This document shows, piece by piece, positions 1-8,210 of a DNA stretch of 25,193 nt. The stretch spans positions 1-25,193 of the forward strand of contig JBBSUX010000013.1 in assembly GCA_038234045.1 (NCBI GenBank), read 5' to 3'. The notes beneath the pieces are model-generated. The model was not told the origin of the DNA and made no database searches. It worked only from the letters and a program-made list of their open reading frames with translations. The DNA is from JBBSUX01 sp038234045. Lineage in GTDB: Bacteria; Pseudomonadota; Gammaproteobacteria; Burkholderiales; Burkholderiaceae_C. Both the position numbers and the translations under genes were made by a program. The stretch's first letter is position 1. Each line of letters opens with the position of its first letter.

Positions 1-2238
1 AACATCCCGCGCCAGATCCTTGAAGGCGGCGGTCGGCCGGAAACGCAGGCTGCCGCCCGACATCGCAACCTCCTCGCCGGAGCCAATCGCATTGATCACC
101 GCGCGGCAGAAGATCTCATCCTGGAAGGCATCGCCCATCACGCCGACATTAGCCTGCTGTCGTACTTTGGCTACTGCGGTCGGGGTGAGGCGCTTGACCC
201 GCTCCTCGTCGGTGTCTTCCCAGGCGAGGGTCAACGGAACGAAATAGGTCGCGGTTTCCGGTCCTGCGTCGACTTCGATCAACGGGAACATGCAGCTGAT
301 CCCGTCTACCTGCCACATTGCGTGATCGGTCAAACGAGCGCGCGTAATGGTGGTGCCCTTGTCGGCATACCAGCGCTGCGCCTCGATGTGCCGCGGCAGT
401 GTGTCGGTCTCGAATTGCGTGCGCATGCGTTCGGCCATCCCGATGCGCCAGGGCATGACGCGATCGCGGAAGAAGCTGGTCCAGCCGTCGAACAGCACCA
501 GTGTCGGCCGGTCCTGGATGCTGGCGCCGTCCTGGTGCCAGCCCGGCATATCGGCTGTGGTGGACAAGCGGAACCAGAAGAAGCCGAATGAGGGAACGGT
601 CAGCAAGTAGGGCAGGTCACCGATCGGTGGGAAGGTTGCGCGTCCCAGCATTTCTACGAGCACGCGGCCCTTGAATTGCGTGAGATCGATTTCCACCGGC
701 TGCGCAGCACGCGAAAGGTTGAACACCGAAAGAATCACGTCGTCTTCGTATTCGCTCAGATAGGCGAGGATCTTGCGGTTGCCGGGTTTCAGAAAACGGC
801 GTCTTCCGCGTCCGAATGCCCTGCTGGTCTTGCGCACGGCCAGCATGCGCTTGGTCCAGTTCAAGAGCGAGCTCTGATCGCGCTCCTGTGCCTCGACATT
901 AAGCGCCTCGTAACCGTACATCGCATCCATGATGGGCTGCAGGTACAGGCTCTGCGGATCGGCTCGGGAGAAGCCGGCATTGCGGTCAGGGCTCCATTGC
1001 ATGGGGGTGCGCACGCCATTGCGGTCACCCACGAACACGTTGTCGCCCATGCCCAGCTCATCACCGTAATAGATGATGGGCGAGCCCGGCATCGACAGCA
1101 ACATGCTATTCATCAATTTGATGCGGTCGGAATCGTTCTCCATCAGTGGCGCCAAGCGCCGGCGGATGCCAAGATTGATCCGCGCGCGCAAGTCGGCGGC
1201 ATACATGGTGTACATGTAGTCGCGCTCTTTGCTGGTCACCATCTCCAGCGTAAGTTCGTCGTGGTTGCGCAAAAAGATCGCCCACTGGCAACCATCAGGA
1301 ATTTCGGGCGTCTGCTGCATGATCTCGACGATCGGATCACGGTCTTCCTGCGCGATCGCCATGTACATGCGCGGCATCAGCGGAAAGTGATACGCCATGT
1401 GGCATTCGTCGCCATCGCCGAAATACTCGCGCACGTCCTCCGGCCACATGTTTGCCTCGGCCAAGAGGAAGCGGTTTTTGTATTCGGAATCGATCGCAGC
1501 GCGCAGTTGCTTGATGACCGCATGCGTTTCGGGCAGGTTCTCGTTGCTGGTGCCGTCGCGCTCGATCAGGTAGGGGATCGCATCAAGCCGGAACCCGTCG
1601 ACACCCAGGTCCAGCCAGAAGCGCATGGTTTTCAGCACCGCCTCCATCACCTTCGGATTGTCGAAGTTCAGATCGGGCTGGTGACTGAAAAAGCGGTGCC
1701 AGAAATACTGCTTGGCGACCGGATCCCAAGTCCAGTTGGATTTCTCGGTATCCGTGAAGATGATCCGCGTACCCTGATAGATCTGGTCGGTATCGCTCCA
1801 GACATAGAAGTCGCGTTCTGGAGAACCTGCTGGCGCATTGCGGGCCGCCTGGAACCACGGATGGTCCGCAGACGTGTGATTGATGACCAGCTCAGTGATC
1901 ACCCGCAGGCCGCGCGCATGGGCACCGTCGAGCATCTCCTTGAAATCGGCCAAGGTTCCGTACTGAGGATGCACGTCCTCGTATTCGGAAATGTCGTAGC
2001 CATCGTCCTTGAGAGGCGAAGGATAGAAGGGCATCAGCCAGATGGTGTTGACCCCCAGATCCTTCACATAGTCGAGCTTGGCCGTCACCCCCTTGAAGTC
2101 ACCCATCCCGTCGTTGTTCGAATCGAAGAACGCCTTGACGTTGAGCTGATAGATGACCGCGTCGCGGTACCACTGCGGGTCGTCGCGGTCATCAATTTCT
2201 GGTTGGGTCGTAACGATATTGGGCAGGGGTGCGTTCAT
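1..2238 (-). CDS. treS: Trehalose synthase / maltokinase fusion (TreS-Mak), C terminus beyond window
   Basis: Isomerises maltose and trehalose (GH13 domain) and, through the fused kinase, would phosphorylate maltose to maltose-1-phosphate for GlgE. The reading frame is open from the ATG at 2238 to the window edge, giving 746 codons without a stop, so the gene is partial. The GH13 catalytic residues are visible: DGFRLDA with nucleophile D219, LLAEANMW with acid E261, and RNHDE with D327; the 42-residue D-to-E spacing matches known TreS. After the GH13 beta domain, at about residue 560, sequence such as LPRHIEAQRWYADKG is typical of the maltokinase N-terminal cap. It is the third gene of a glgB-glgE-treS operon, 47 bp after glgE. 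The fused arrangement is common in Proteobacteria. A long antisense ORF covers it but is a codon-bias shadow. Confidence 0.95.
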   Translation of the reverse strand, partial: MNAPLPNIVTTQPEIDDRDDPQWYRDAVIYQLNVKAFFDSNNDGMGDFKGVTAKLDYVKDLGVNTIWLMPFYPSPLKDDGYDISEYEDVHPQYGTLADFKEMLDGAHARGLRVITELVINHTSADHPWFQAARNAPAGSPERDFYVWSDTDQIYQGTRIIFTDTEKSNWTWDPVAKQYFWHRFFSHQPDLNFDNPKVMEAVLKTMRFWLDLGVDGFRLDAIPYLIERDGTSNENLPETHAVIKQLRAAIDSEYKNRFLLAEANMWPEDVREYFGDGDECHMAYHFPLMPRMYMAIAQEDRDPIVEIMQQTPEIPDGCQWAIFLRNHDELTLEMVTSKERDYMYTMYAADLRARINLGIRRRLAPLMENDSDRIKLMNSMLLSMPGSPIIYYGDELGMGDNVFVGDRNGVRTPMQWSPDRNAGFSRADPQSLYLQPIMDAMYGYEALNVEAQERDQSSLLNWTKRMLAVRKTSRAFGRGRRRFLKPGNRKILAYLSEYEDDVILSVFNLSRAAQPVEIDLTQFKGRVLVEMLGRATFPPIGDLPYLLTVPSFGFFWFRLSTTADMPGWHQDGASIQDRPTLVLFDGWTSFFRDRVMPWRIGMAERMRTQFETDTLPRHIEAQRWYADKGTTITRARLTDHAMWQVDGISCMFPLIEVDAGPETATYFVPLTLAWEDTDEERVKRLTPTAVAKVRQQANVGVMGDAFQDEIFCRAVINAIGSGEEVAMSGGSLRFRPTAAFKDLARDV

Positions 2239-2285
2239 GACGGCTGCGGCGCTCTCTTTTTTTGTCTGGGACTCGGTCGGGCTGG

Positions 2286-4343
2286 TCACTCGAAGTAATC
2301 AAAATCATGCTCGCGGCGCACACGTCGCCGCACCAGAAACACATGGGCTGGGCAGCGTTGTGGATCGAGCTGCACGAAGTGATGCGTGCCCTGCCACACA
2401 AAGCGCTGGTTGCTCAGCAAATCATGCATCTGCCATGATTCGCCCGGATGCAGCTCGAGCTGGCCGTCTTCCAGATTCACCCAGCCGGATTGCACATTGT
2501 GCGGATCGAGATTGACGACGGTAACGATGACGTTGCGGCCATCGGGTGAATGCTTGGCATACGCGATCATCTGATCGTTCTGCACATCGAGAAAGCGCAG
2601 GCTAGCGTTGTCGTGCAGAGCAACATTGTCCTTGCGGATGCGGTTGACGGTAGCGATGAATTCCCGCAGGTTGCCCGGGCGGCCGTGATCCCAGTGTCGC
2701 AGCTGGTATTTCTCCGAATTGAGATATTCCTCGCTGCCTGATTCGCGCGGCAGATGGTCCAGCAACTCGTACACCGGACCATAGATGCCGTAGCTGGCGG
2801 AAAGTGTCGCCGCCAGGACAAGGCGGGACATGTAGACAGCGGGCTCGCCACCGTGCAATCGCTCATGCAGGATGTCCGGCGTGTTAGGCCAGACGTTCGG
2901 ACGGAAATAGCTGCTGCCGGGCCCCTGCGCTAGCTCGGCGAAGTAGGAAGTGAGCTCTTCCTTGCTGTTGCGCCAGGTGTAGTACGTGTATGACTGCGAA
3001 AATCCGATCTTTGCAAGCCGGTGCATGACCTTTGGTCGGGTGAAAGCCTCTGCCAGAAAAAGCACGTCGGGATGTTCGCGCTTGATCTCGGTGATGCACC
3101 ACTCCCAGAATGAAAAGGCTTTGGTGTGCGGGTTGTCCACCCGGAAGACGCGCACGCCCTGACCGATCCAGTGGTCGATCACACTCTTGAGCTCTGCCCA
3201 GAGCGCTTGCCAGTCATCGCTTTCGAAGTTGAACGGGTAGATGTCCTGGTATTTCTTGGGTGGGTTTTCCGCGTATTGCACCGTGCCGTCGGGACGCCAG
3301 CGGAACCAGTCGGGGTGTTCCTTCACATAGGGATGATCGGGCGCGCACTGGAACGCGATGTCCAGTGCGATGTCGATATCGAGTGCGGCAGCGGCCTTCA
3401 CCAGATCACGAAAATCCTGTTCGGTGCCAAGCTCCGGAAGGATGTGTTTATGGCCTCCCTCTTTGGCACCGATGGCCCAAGGGCTGCCGACATCGCCTGA
3501 CTCTGTCACCAAGGCGTTGTTGCGGCCTTTGCGGTTCACGCGCCCGATCGGATGAATCGGCGGAAAGTACAACACGTCGAAACCCATTTCGGCCACAGCC
3601 GGAAGGCGCGCCTGCACGTCCTTGAACGTGCCATGCGCACCTTCGACCGGTGAAGCCGAGCGCGGAAATAGCTCGTACCAGCTACTGAAGCGTGCCCGGA
3701 TCCTGTCAACAACCAGGGGCAGCTCGGGCGCATGGCGCGCCTCATAGCGGCGGTCCGGGTAGCGGGATGCGATCTCGTCCATTGCCGGATCAAGGGCAAA
3801 AGCCTTCAATTCGGGGATGTCGCTTGCCGCATCCTTGGCACGCTTGTCGAGCGCTTTGGCCCACTGCGACAGCGCTTTCCGGTCAGCCCCGGAAGCGCGT
3901 TCAGCCGCCCCGGCAATCTCTGCTGCGCCTGTGCGTATCGCGATGCGAATGTCTTCGGGATCGATGCGACGAATCAGCTCGTGCCGCCAGGACTCGAACG
4001 GGTCGACCCAGGCGACCACCGTGTAGCCGTAACGGCCGGGGGAGGGCGGAGTAAACGCAGCCTGCCATTCGTCGTTGCCGTGGGCGACCATCGGCACTTC
4101 GTGAAAATCGGCATCTGCTTCTTGGCGCCATTGCAGAACAACGCGAAGGGCGTCATGCCCCTCGGTAAAGCAATGCCCGGTGACGACGAGTTCTTCGCCT
4201 GCGATGTGCTTGACGGCAAAACGCCCGGCATCCACCGCCGGGCTCACAGCATCCACCACGGCGCGAATGCGCCCGTCGGGCAGAGCTGGCGGCAAGCGGA
4301 GTTCGGGGGCGGAAGCTTTGGCGCGTGACTTAGGAGATGGCAT
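2286..4343 (-). CDS. glgE: Alpha-1,4-glucan:maltose-1-phosphate maltosyltransferase GlgE
   Basis: Transfers maltosyl units from maltose-1-phosphate onto the non-reducing end of alpha-1,4-glucans (GH13_3). The protein is 685 aa from the ATG at 4343 (MPSPKSRAK). The frame stays open upstream to 4478, but that would overlap glgB much further, and the chosen start overlaps the glgB stop by only 14 bp. Visible motifs are FPPIHPIGR, RVDNPHTK with nucleophile D403, LFLAEAFTRP with general acid E432 (the same 29-residue spacing as in characterised GlgE), and WPNTPDI. The N-terminal domain (about 20-130) is the usual Ig-like fold and the C terminus is an all-beta domain. The neighbours supply the donor (TreS-Mak) and the branching activity (GlgB), so the full GlgE pathway is encoded together. 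Confidence 0.95.
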   Translation of the reverse strand: MPSPKSRAKASAPELRLPPALPDGRIRAVVDAVSPAVDAGRFAVKHIAGEELVVTGHCFTEGHDALRVVLQWRQEADADFHEVPMVAHGNDEWQAAFTPPSPGRYGYTVVAWVDPFESWRHELIRRIDPEDIRIAIRTGAAEIAGAAERASGADRKALSQWAKALDKRAKDAASDIPELKAFALDPAMDEIASRYPDRRYEARHAPELPLVVDRIRARFSSWYELFPRSASPVEGAHGTFKDVQARLPAVAEMGFDVLYFPPIHPIGRVNRKGRNNALVTESGDVGSPWAIGAKEGGHKHILPELGTEQDFRDLVKAAAALDIDIALDIAFQCAPDHPYVKEHPDWFRWRPDGTVQYAENPPKKYQDIYPFNFESDDWQALWAELKSVIDHWIGQGVRVFRVDNPHTKAFSFWEWCITEIKREHPDVLFLAEAFTRPKVMHRLAKIGFSQSYTYYTWRNSKEELTSYFAELAQGPGSSYFRPNVWPNTPDILHERLHGGEPAVYMSRLVLAATLSASYGIYGPVYELLDHLPRESGSEEYLNSEKYQLRHWDHGRPGNLREFIATVNRIRKDNVALHDNASLRFLDVQNDQMIAYAKHSPDGRNVIVTVVNLDPHNVQSGWVNLEDGQLELHPGESWQMHDLLSNQRFVWQGTHHFVQLDPQRCPAHVFLVRRRVRREHDFDYFE

Positions 4344-6258
4344 GGCGGGGATCGGCTGGAACGTGTTTGAAGAAGACGGTCGAAAGCGGCGGAAGCGTGA
4401 CGCAGACCGATTGCGGTCGATGGTGCGAACGCACCGGCGCTGTCTGTACTCCGCCCATGTTCCCCCAGCCGGCGCCACCGAATTCGCTCGCGTCGGTGTT
4501 GAGGATTTCCTGCCACTGGCCTGCGCCAGGCACGCCGAGAAGATAGTTCTCCCGTGGGACCGGCGTCAGATTGCACACCACTAGCACGGGCGGGGAGCCG
4601 TCGGCCGATTTCCGCAGAAACGCGAACACGCTCTTGTCGACATCGTCCGCCTCGATCCATTCAAAGCCGGCGGCAGAAAAGTCGAGCTGGTACAGAGCCG
4701 GCTCGGCCCGGTAGACCGTGTTCAGGGCCGCAACGGTGCGTTGGATGCCGGCATGCTCCTGCATGGCAGCTGCCCACCATTCGAGTTCGCCCTCGTGTGT
4801 CCACTCGCGTCTCTGGCCAAATTCACTGCCCATGAAAAGCAGTTTTTTGCCTGGATGCGCCCACATCATTCCAAGGAAAGCCCGCAGGTTGGCGAACTGC
4901 TGCCAGCTGTCGCCCGGCATCTTGCCGAGCAGCGATTTCTTGCCATAGACCACTTCATCATGCGAGATCGGCAGGACGAAGTTCTCGTTAAACGCATACA
5001 CCAGCGAGAAGGTCAACTTGTGATGGTGGTAGCGCCGATTGACTGGATCTTCCTTGATGTAGTCGAGCGAATCGTGCATCCAGCCCATGTTCCACTTCAT
5101 GCCGAAACCAAGCCCACCCATGTCGGTGGGCCGCGAAACCATCGGCCATGCCGTCGACTCTTCGGCAATTGTCATCGTGTCGGGATGATCCCGGTACACA
5201 GCGCGGTTGAGGTGCTGGAGAAATTCGATTGCCTCGAGGTTTTCGCGTCCGCCGTGGCGGTTGGGAATCCATTCGCCCGGGTTGCGGGCATAGTCCAGAT
5301 ACAGCATTGAGGCGACTGCATCCACCCTGAGGCCGTCGAGGTGGTACATGTCGAGCCAGAACAGCCCGGACGACATGAGAAAGCTTCGCACCTCGTGGCG
5401 GCCGTAGTTGAAGATGCTCGAATTCCATTCGGGATGGAAACCCTGGCGCGGGTCGGAATGCTCAAAAAGATGCGTGCCATCGAAAGTCGCTAAGCCGTGG
5501 GCATCGGCCGGAAAATGCGACGGTACCCAATCGAGCAATACACCGATCCCTCGTTGGTGCAGGTGATCGACGAAATACATGAAATCCTGCGGCGAGCCAT
5601 ATCGCGAAGTCGGCGCGAAGAACCCCGTTGTCTGGTAGCCCCATGAGCCATAGAAAGGATGCTCGGTGATCGGCATCAGCTCGACGTGGGTAAAGCCGAG
5701 CTCGATCATGTAATCGGCCAGCTGGTGCGCAAGCTCGCGGTAATTCAGGAACTCTCCATCCTTGCGCCGCCACGAACCTGGGTGCATTTCGTAGACAGAC
5801 ATCGGCGCATCGAGCGCATTGCGCGGACCGCGATTGCGCATCCATTCGCCATCCTGCCATTCGTATTCGAGCGACCAGATGCGCGATGCGGTGGCCGGCG
5901 GCAGCTCGGCACAGATGGCAAAAGGATCGGCCTTCTCGAGCACCTGGCCACCGTTTTGGGAAACGATGCGGTATTTATAGGATTGGCCATGCGCGGCATG
6001 GGCGCAAGAGCCCTCCCACACGCCACTACCATCGTCGCGCGGATGCAGCGGATCGGCTTCATGCGACCAATAATTCCAGTCTCCAATCACCGAGACGGAC
6101 TGGGCATTGGGCGCCCATACAGCGAAATGCGCGCCGGCTTGAGCTCCTGGCTGCAGCTGGCAACCCATAGACTCATAAAGCCGCGAGTGCGTGCCCTCCC
6201 GGAAAAGGTAGGCGTCATGGGCGGTCATGCTGGTGACCGCAGGGGATCGGGATGGCAT
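4330..6258 (-). CDS. glgB: 1,4-alpha-glucan branching enzyme GlgB
   Basis: Cuts alpha-1,4 chains and re-attaches them as alpha-1,6 branches. The protein is 642 aa. The N-terminal CBM48 domain (about 30-130, FAVWAPNAQSVSVIGDWN) precedes the GH13_9 barrel. Catalytic motifs are DGLRVDAV with nucleophile D313, AEEST with acid E366 (53-residue spacing as in E. coli GlgB), and the late ISHDEVVYGK motif. The start at 6258 is supported by AAGGAG nine bases upstream; an internal ATG at residue 11 (MTAHDAYLF) is a weaker alternative. The length is shorter than the roughly 730 aa of E. coli GlgB, which has an extra N-terminal module. It is the first gene of the operon. Its 3' end overlaps glgE by 14 bp, suggesting translational coupling. 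Confidence 0.95.
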   Translation of the reverse strand: MPSRSPAVTSMTAHDAYLFREGTHSRLYESMGCQLQPGAQAGAHFAVWAPNAQSVSVIGDWNYWSHEADPLHPRDDGSGVWEGSCAHAAHGQSYKYRIVSQNGGQVLEKADPFAICAELPPATASRIWSLEYEWQDGEWMRNRGPRNALDAPMSVYEMHPGSWRRKDGEFLNYRELAHQLADYMIELGFTHVELMPITEHPFYGSWGYQTTGFFAPTSRYGSPQDFMYFVDHLHQRGIGVLLDWVPSHFPADAHGLATFDGTHLFEHSDPRQGFHPEWNSSIFNYGRHEVRSFLMSSGLFWLDMYHLDGLRVDAVASMLYLDYARNPGEWIPNRHGGRENLEAIEFLQHLNRAVYRDHPDTMTIAEESTAWPMVSRPTDMGGLGFGMKWNMGWMHDSLDYIKEDPVNRRYHHHKLTFSLVYAFNENFVLPISHDEVVYGKKSLLGKMPGDSWQQFANLRAFLGMMWAHPGKKLLFMGSEFGQRREWTHEGELEWWAAAMQEHAGIQRTVAALNTVYRAEPALYQLDFSAAGFEWIEADDVDKSVFAFLRKSADGSPPVLVVCNLTPVPRENYLLGVPGAGQWQEILNTDASEFGGAGWGNMGGVQTAPVRSHHRPQSVCVTLPPLSTVFFKHVPADPRHAIS

Positions 6259-6629
6259 CTAGGCAGGCTCCTTGCAATGAGTCTAGGGGGCAGGAACACG
6301 GACTTTTTCAAACCGCCTTCCCCGTGGCGCATGCAGGACATTTCGCCCACATATCCTCCAGTTTGCAGGCGAACGGCCTGCGACCACAACCCCGGCAGGT
6401 CCGACGCAACGTGTAAGACATCGCCGCATGTGTTCCGAATAGATGGAGCCAAGCTTGGTTCTGCAGGTGACCGGCCTTGTAATTTTGATCTCGGTGCAGC
6501 GCACATTGCGGTGCGAGCTTCCAGATTTCTACAATGAGCCTTCTTCATGCTTTTTACAGCGGCCCTCCAGTCGTCCGGCTTCGCGTGACCCGCCGGTATC
6601 TTCGATTCCCGAATCACAGGTGATGAACT
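6259..6629. other. Divergent intergenic region between glgB and the small membrane protein
   Basis: This 371-bp stretch has no convincing gene. On the minus strand the glgB Shine-Dalgarno (AAGGAG) sits next to its start. Short open frames here lack start signals and resemble no family I know. The region should contain the promoter of the glgB operon, but I could not define its -35/-10 boxes with confidence. A plus-strand promoter candidate is listed separately. Confidence 0.5.
6506..6535 (+). promoter_or_regulatory. Weak sigma70-like promoter candidate
   Basis: TTGCGG (6506-6511, 3/6 match to the -35 box) is followed after 18 bp by TACAAT (6530-6535, 5/6 match to the -10 box). It points toward the small ORF at 6630 and the tadA gene. 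The -35 box is poor, so this is only a candidate. Confidence 0.25.
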
Positions 6630-6857
6630 ATGCGCAGCGCCTTCGGTGTGATTTCTCTTCTGATCGTGTTGGTCCTGGTACTGGTCGTCACCCGCCATCA
6701 GTTGCGTGTCATGGAGCCGGCGCCAGGCGCGACTTCCGGTAGCCGCACCGGTGTTGCCGCCTCTCGCGATGCTCAAGCAGCGCAACAGGTTCGCAAAGCG
6801 CTGGCCGATGCAGCTGCAGTGCAGCAACGCCAGTTAGGTGCTGCTGACAAGCAATGA
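6630..6857 (+). CDS. Small single-pass membrane protein, unknown function
   Basis: This 75-aa ORF has one clear N-terminal hydrophobic segment (residues 5-21, VISLLIVLVLVLVV) followed by a short Ala/Gln-rich tail with a predicted helical stretch (AAQQVRKALADAAAVQQRQ). That gives an N-terminal anchor or uncleaved signal with a cytoplasmic or periplasmic helix. A loose Shine-Dalgarno (AGGTGATG) precedes the ATG. It lies 105 bp upstream of tadA on the same strand and may share its transcript. I do not recognise a named family. The composition (membrane helix, biased codons, good start context) argues that it is real, but no function can be given. Confidence 0.65.
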   Translation: MRSAFGVISLLIVLVLVLVVTRHQLRVMEPAPGATSGSRTGVAASRDAQAAQQVRKALADAAAVQQRQLGAADKQ

Positions 6858-6867
6858 ACAAAAAAAA

Positions 6868-6927
6868 GCTATGAAAAGTGACTCAAACGATTCAGGTATG
6901 GGCGCTATCCGCTTCTTAGAAAATAGC
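6868..6927. repeat. Possible degenerate copy of the dispersed palindromic repeat
   Basis: GCTAT (6868-6872) and ATAGC (6923-6927) bound this stretch. The reverse complement of its right half reads AAGCGGATAGCGCC, resembling the right half of the better copies at 8803-8866 (AAGCGCTAGCACC) and 24934-24985. The left half is poorly conserved. It lies between the small membrane protein gene and tadA. Confidence 0.3.
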
Positions 6928-6962
6928 ATTGCCACCTCAGGTCAGTCTGTCTTTGAGCGGCA

Positions 6963-8195
6963 ATGAAGTCGCCCGGAATTGTGGCGATGTCGGGAGTTGC
7001 CTCAACCCGGTGCGAGAGCTCGCCGGCCCTCGATGTCGACGAGCATCACATGGTGCAGGCCCTTGCTCAAGCCTTCGAAGCCGCTGATGCGGGCGAGGTC
7101 CCGGTCGGCGCAGTCGTCATCGACGCGCAGGGCAGAGTCATTGGCCGCGGACGTAACGCACCCGTTTTGCAGCACGACCCGACGGCGCATGCGGAAATCG
7201 CCGCGCTGCGCCAAGCTGCCGCAGCGGTTGGTAATTACCGCCTCGACAGATGCACGCTCTATGTCACCCTGGAACCGTGTGCAATGTGCAGCGGAGCCAT
7301 GTTGCATGCGCGGCTCGCGCGCGTCGTTTTCGGCGCGGCCGACCCCCGCACCGGCGCCGCAGGATCGGTCATCGATCTCTTTGCCGAATCACGACTGAAC
7401 CACCAAACAGAGGTGTCGGGTGGCGTGCTCCCGGAGAAATGCGCTGAGCTGCTGCAAGGCTTTTTCCGCGAGCGGCGCACGCGGCAGCGTGACCTGCGCC
7501 TGAACGACAGGGCGCATGCGCCCGTGCCGCAATGGGCATTGCGAACACCGGATGTCGTGTTGCCTCAGCAAGAAGCGAGGGCTTATTGGACCGATCTTCC
7601 GGCCTTGGAGGGCCTGCGGCTTTACGCACGCGAAATCAGCCCTGGCGCTCGGAGGGATCGTTCAATCCACATGCTGGAGGCAGCCGCAGCGGTAGAAAAA
7701 ATTCGGGCGGAGCAGGGTGGTTCAGAGTCCGGTAACCCACGTCCTTTACCTGCGTGGCTATGTCTGCATGGTGCGCATTCGTGGAGCTGGCGTTTCGAAG
7801 CCTTTGCCCAAGCCCTGGCTGGAGCCGGCGAGCGGGCGTTGCTGATCGATCTTCCGGGGTTTGGGCATAGCGACAAGCCCAAGCGTGAAGACTTTCACAC
7901 CCTGGAGCGCCATGTGGCGGTGCTCAACCAGTGGCTGGACCAGCTTGGTATTGATGAGGTGGTGGTTGTCGCTGCAGAAGACGACATGCTCGCTCCCCAA
8001 CTGATCGCAAAGGCGCTTGGGAGCCGGGCGAGGGCAATAGCGCACTTTCCAACGCCGCTGGAACCTCCCAGAGATGAACAGCCTTATCCCGATTCCGGCC
8101 ACCGTGCCGGGCCTCGCGCTTTTTCAAGTTGGCATTACTCGCCTCGAAACGGATTGCGCATTTTCCGGATGGACGTTGCCGCTCGCAACCCTTGA
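6963..8195 (+). CDS. tadA: tRNA adenosine(34) deaminase TadA fused to a truncated alpha/beta-hydrolase-like domain
   Basis: Converts A34 to inosine in tRNA-Arg(ACG). The 410-aa protein has a full TadA domain at residues 25-180: zinc ligand and proton shuttle in HAE (H76, E78) and PCAMC (C106, C109), with the typical NYRLDRCTLYVTLEP stretch. Normal TadA ends near 160-170 aa. Here a linker leads into residues 215-410, which resemble a haloalkane-dehalogenase-like hydrolase: IHMLEA, PAWLCLHGAHSWSWRFE (oxyanion-hole HG) and LLIDLPGFGHSDKPKRE. The position of the nucleophile elbow reads VVVVAAEDD instead of a G-x-S/D-x-G motif, and the lid and C-terminal catalytic residues are absent or replaced. 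The hydrolase half is therefore probably inactive or decayed. The deaminase half looks intact. ldcA starts 15 bp downstream. Confidence 0.9.
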   Translation: MKSPGIVAMSGVASTRCESSPALDVDEHHMVQALAQAFEAADAGEVPVGAVVIDAQGRVIGRGRNAPVLQHDPTAHAEIAALRQAAAAVGNYRLDRCTLYVTLEPCAMCSGAMLHARLARVVFGAADPRTGAAGSVIDLFAESRLNHQTEVSGGVLPEKCAELLQGFFRERRTRQRDLRLNDRAHAPVPQWALRTPDVVLPQQEARAYWTDLPALEGLRLYAREISPGARRDRSIHMLEAAAAVEKIRAEQGGSESGNPRPLPAWLCLHGAHSWSWRFEAFAQALAGAGERALLIDLPGFGHSDKPKREDFHTLERHVAVLNQWLDQLGIDEVVVVAAEDDMLAPQLIAKALGSRARAIAHFPTPLEPPRDEQPYPDSGHRAGPRAFSSWHYSPRNGLRIFRMDVAARNP

Positions 8196-8210
8196 ACTAC
8201 ATTCACTCTC

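Noticed and set aside
676..2298. 540-codon plus-strand open frame
   Set aside because: Antisense to treS, which has clear GH13 motifs; the translation shows no family features and is rich in His/Arg as expected from a GC-rich shadow frame.
5659..6537. 292-codon plus-strand open frame
   Set aside because: Mostly antisense to glgB; no motif, no start signal.
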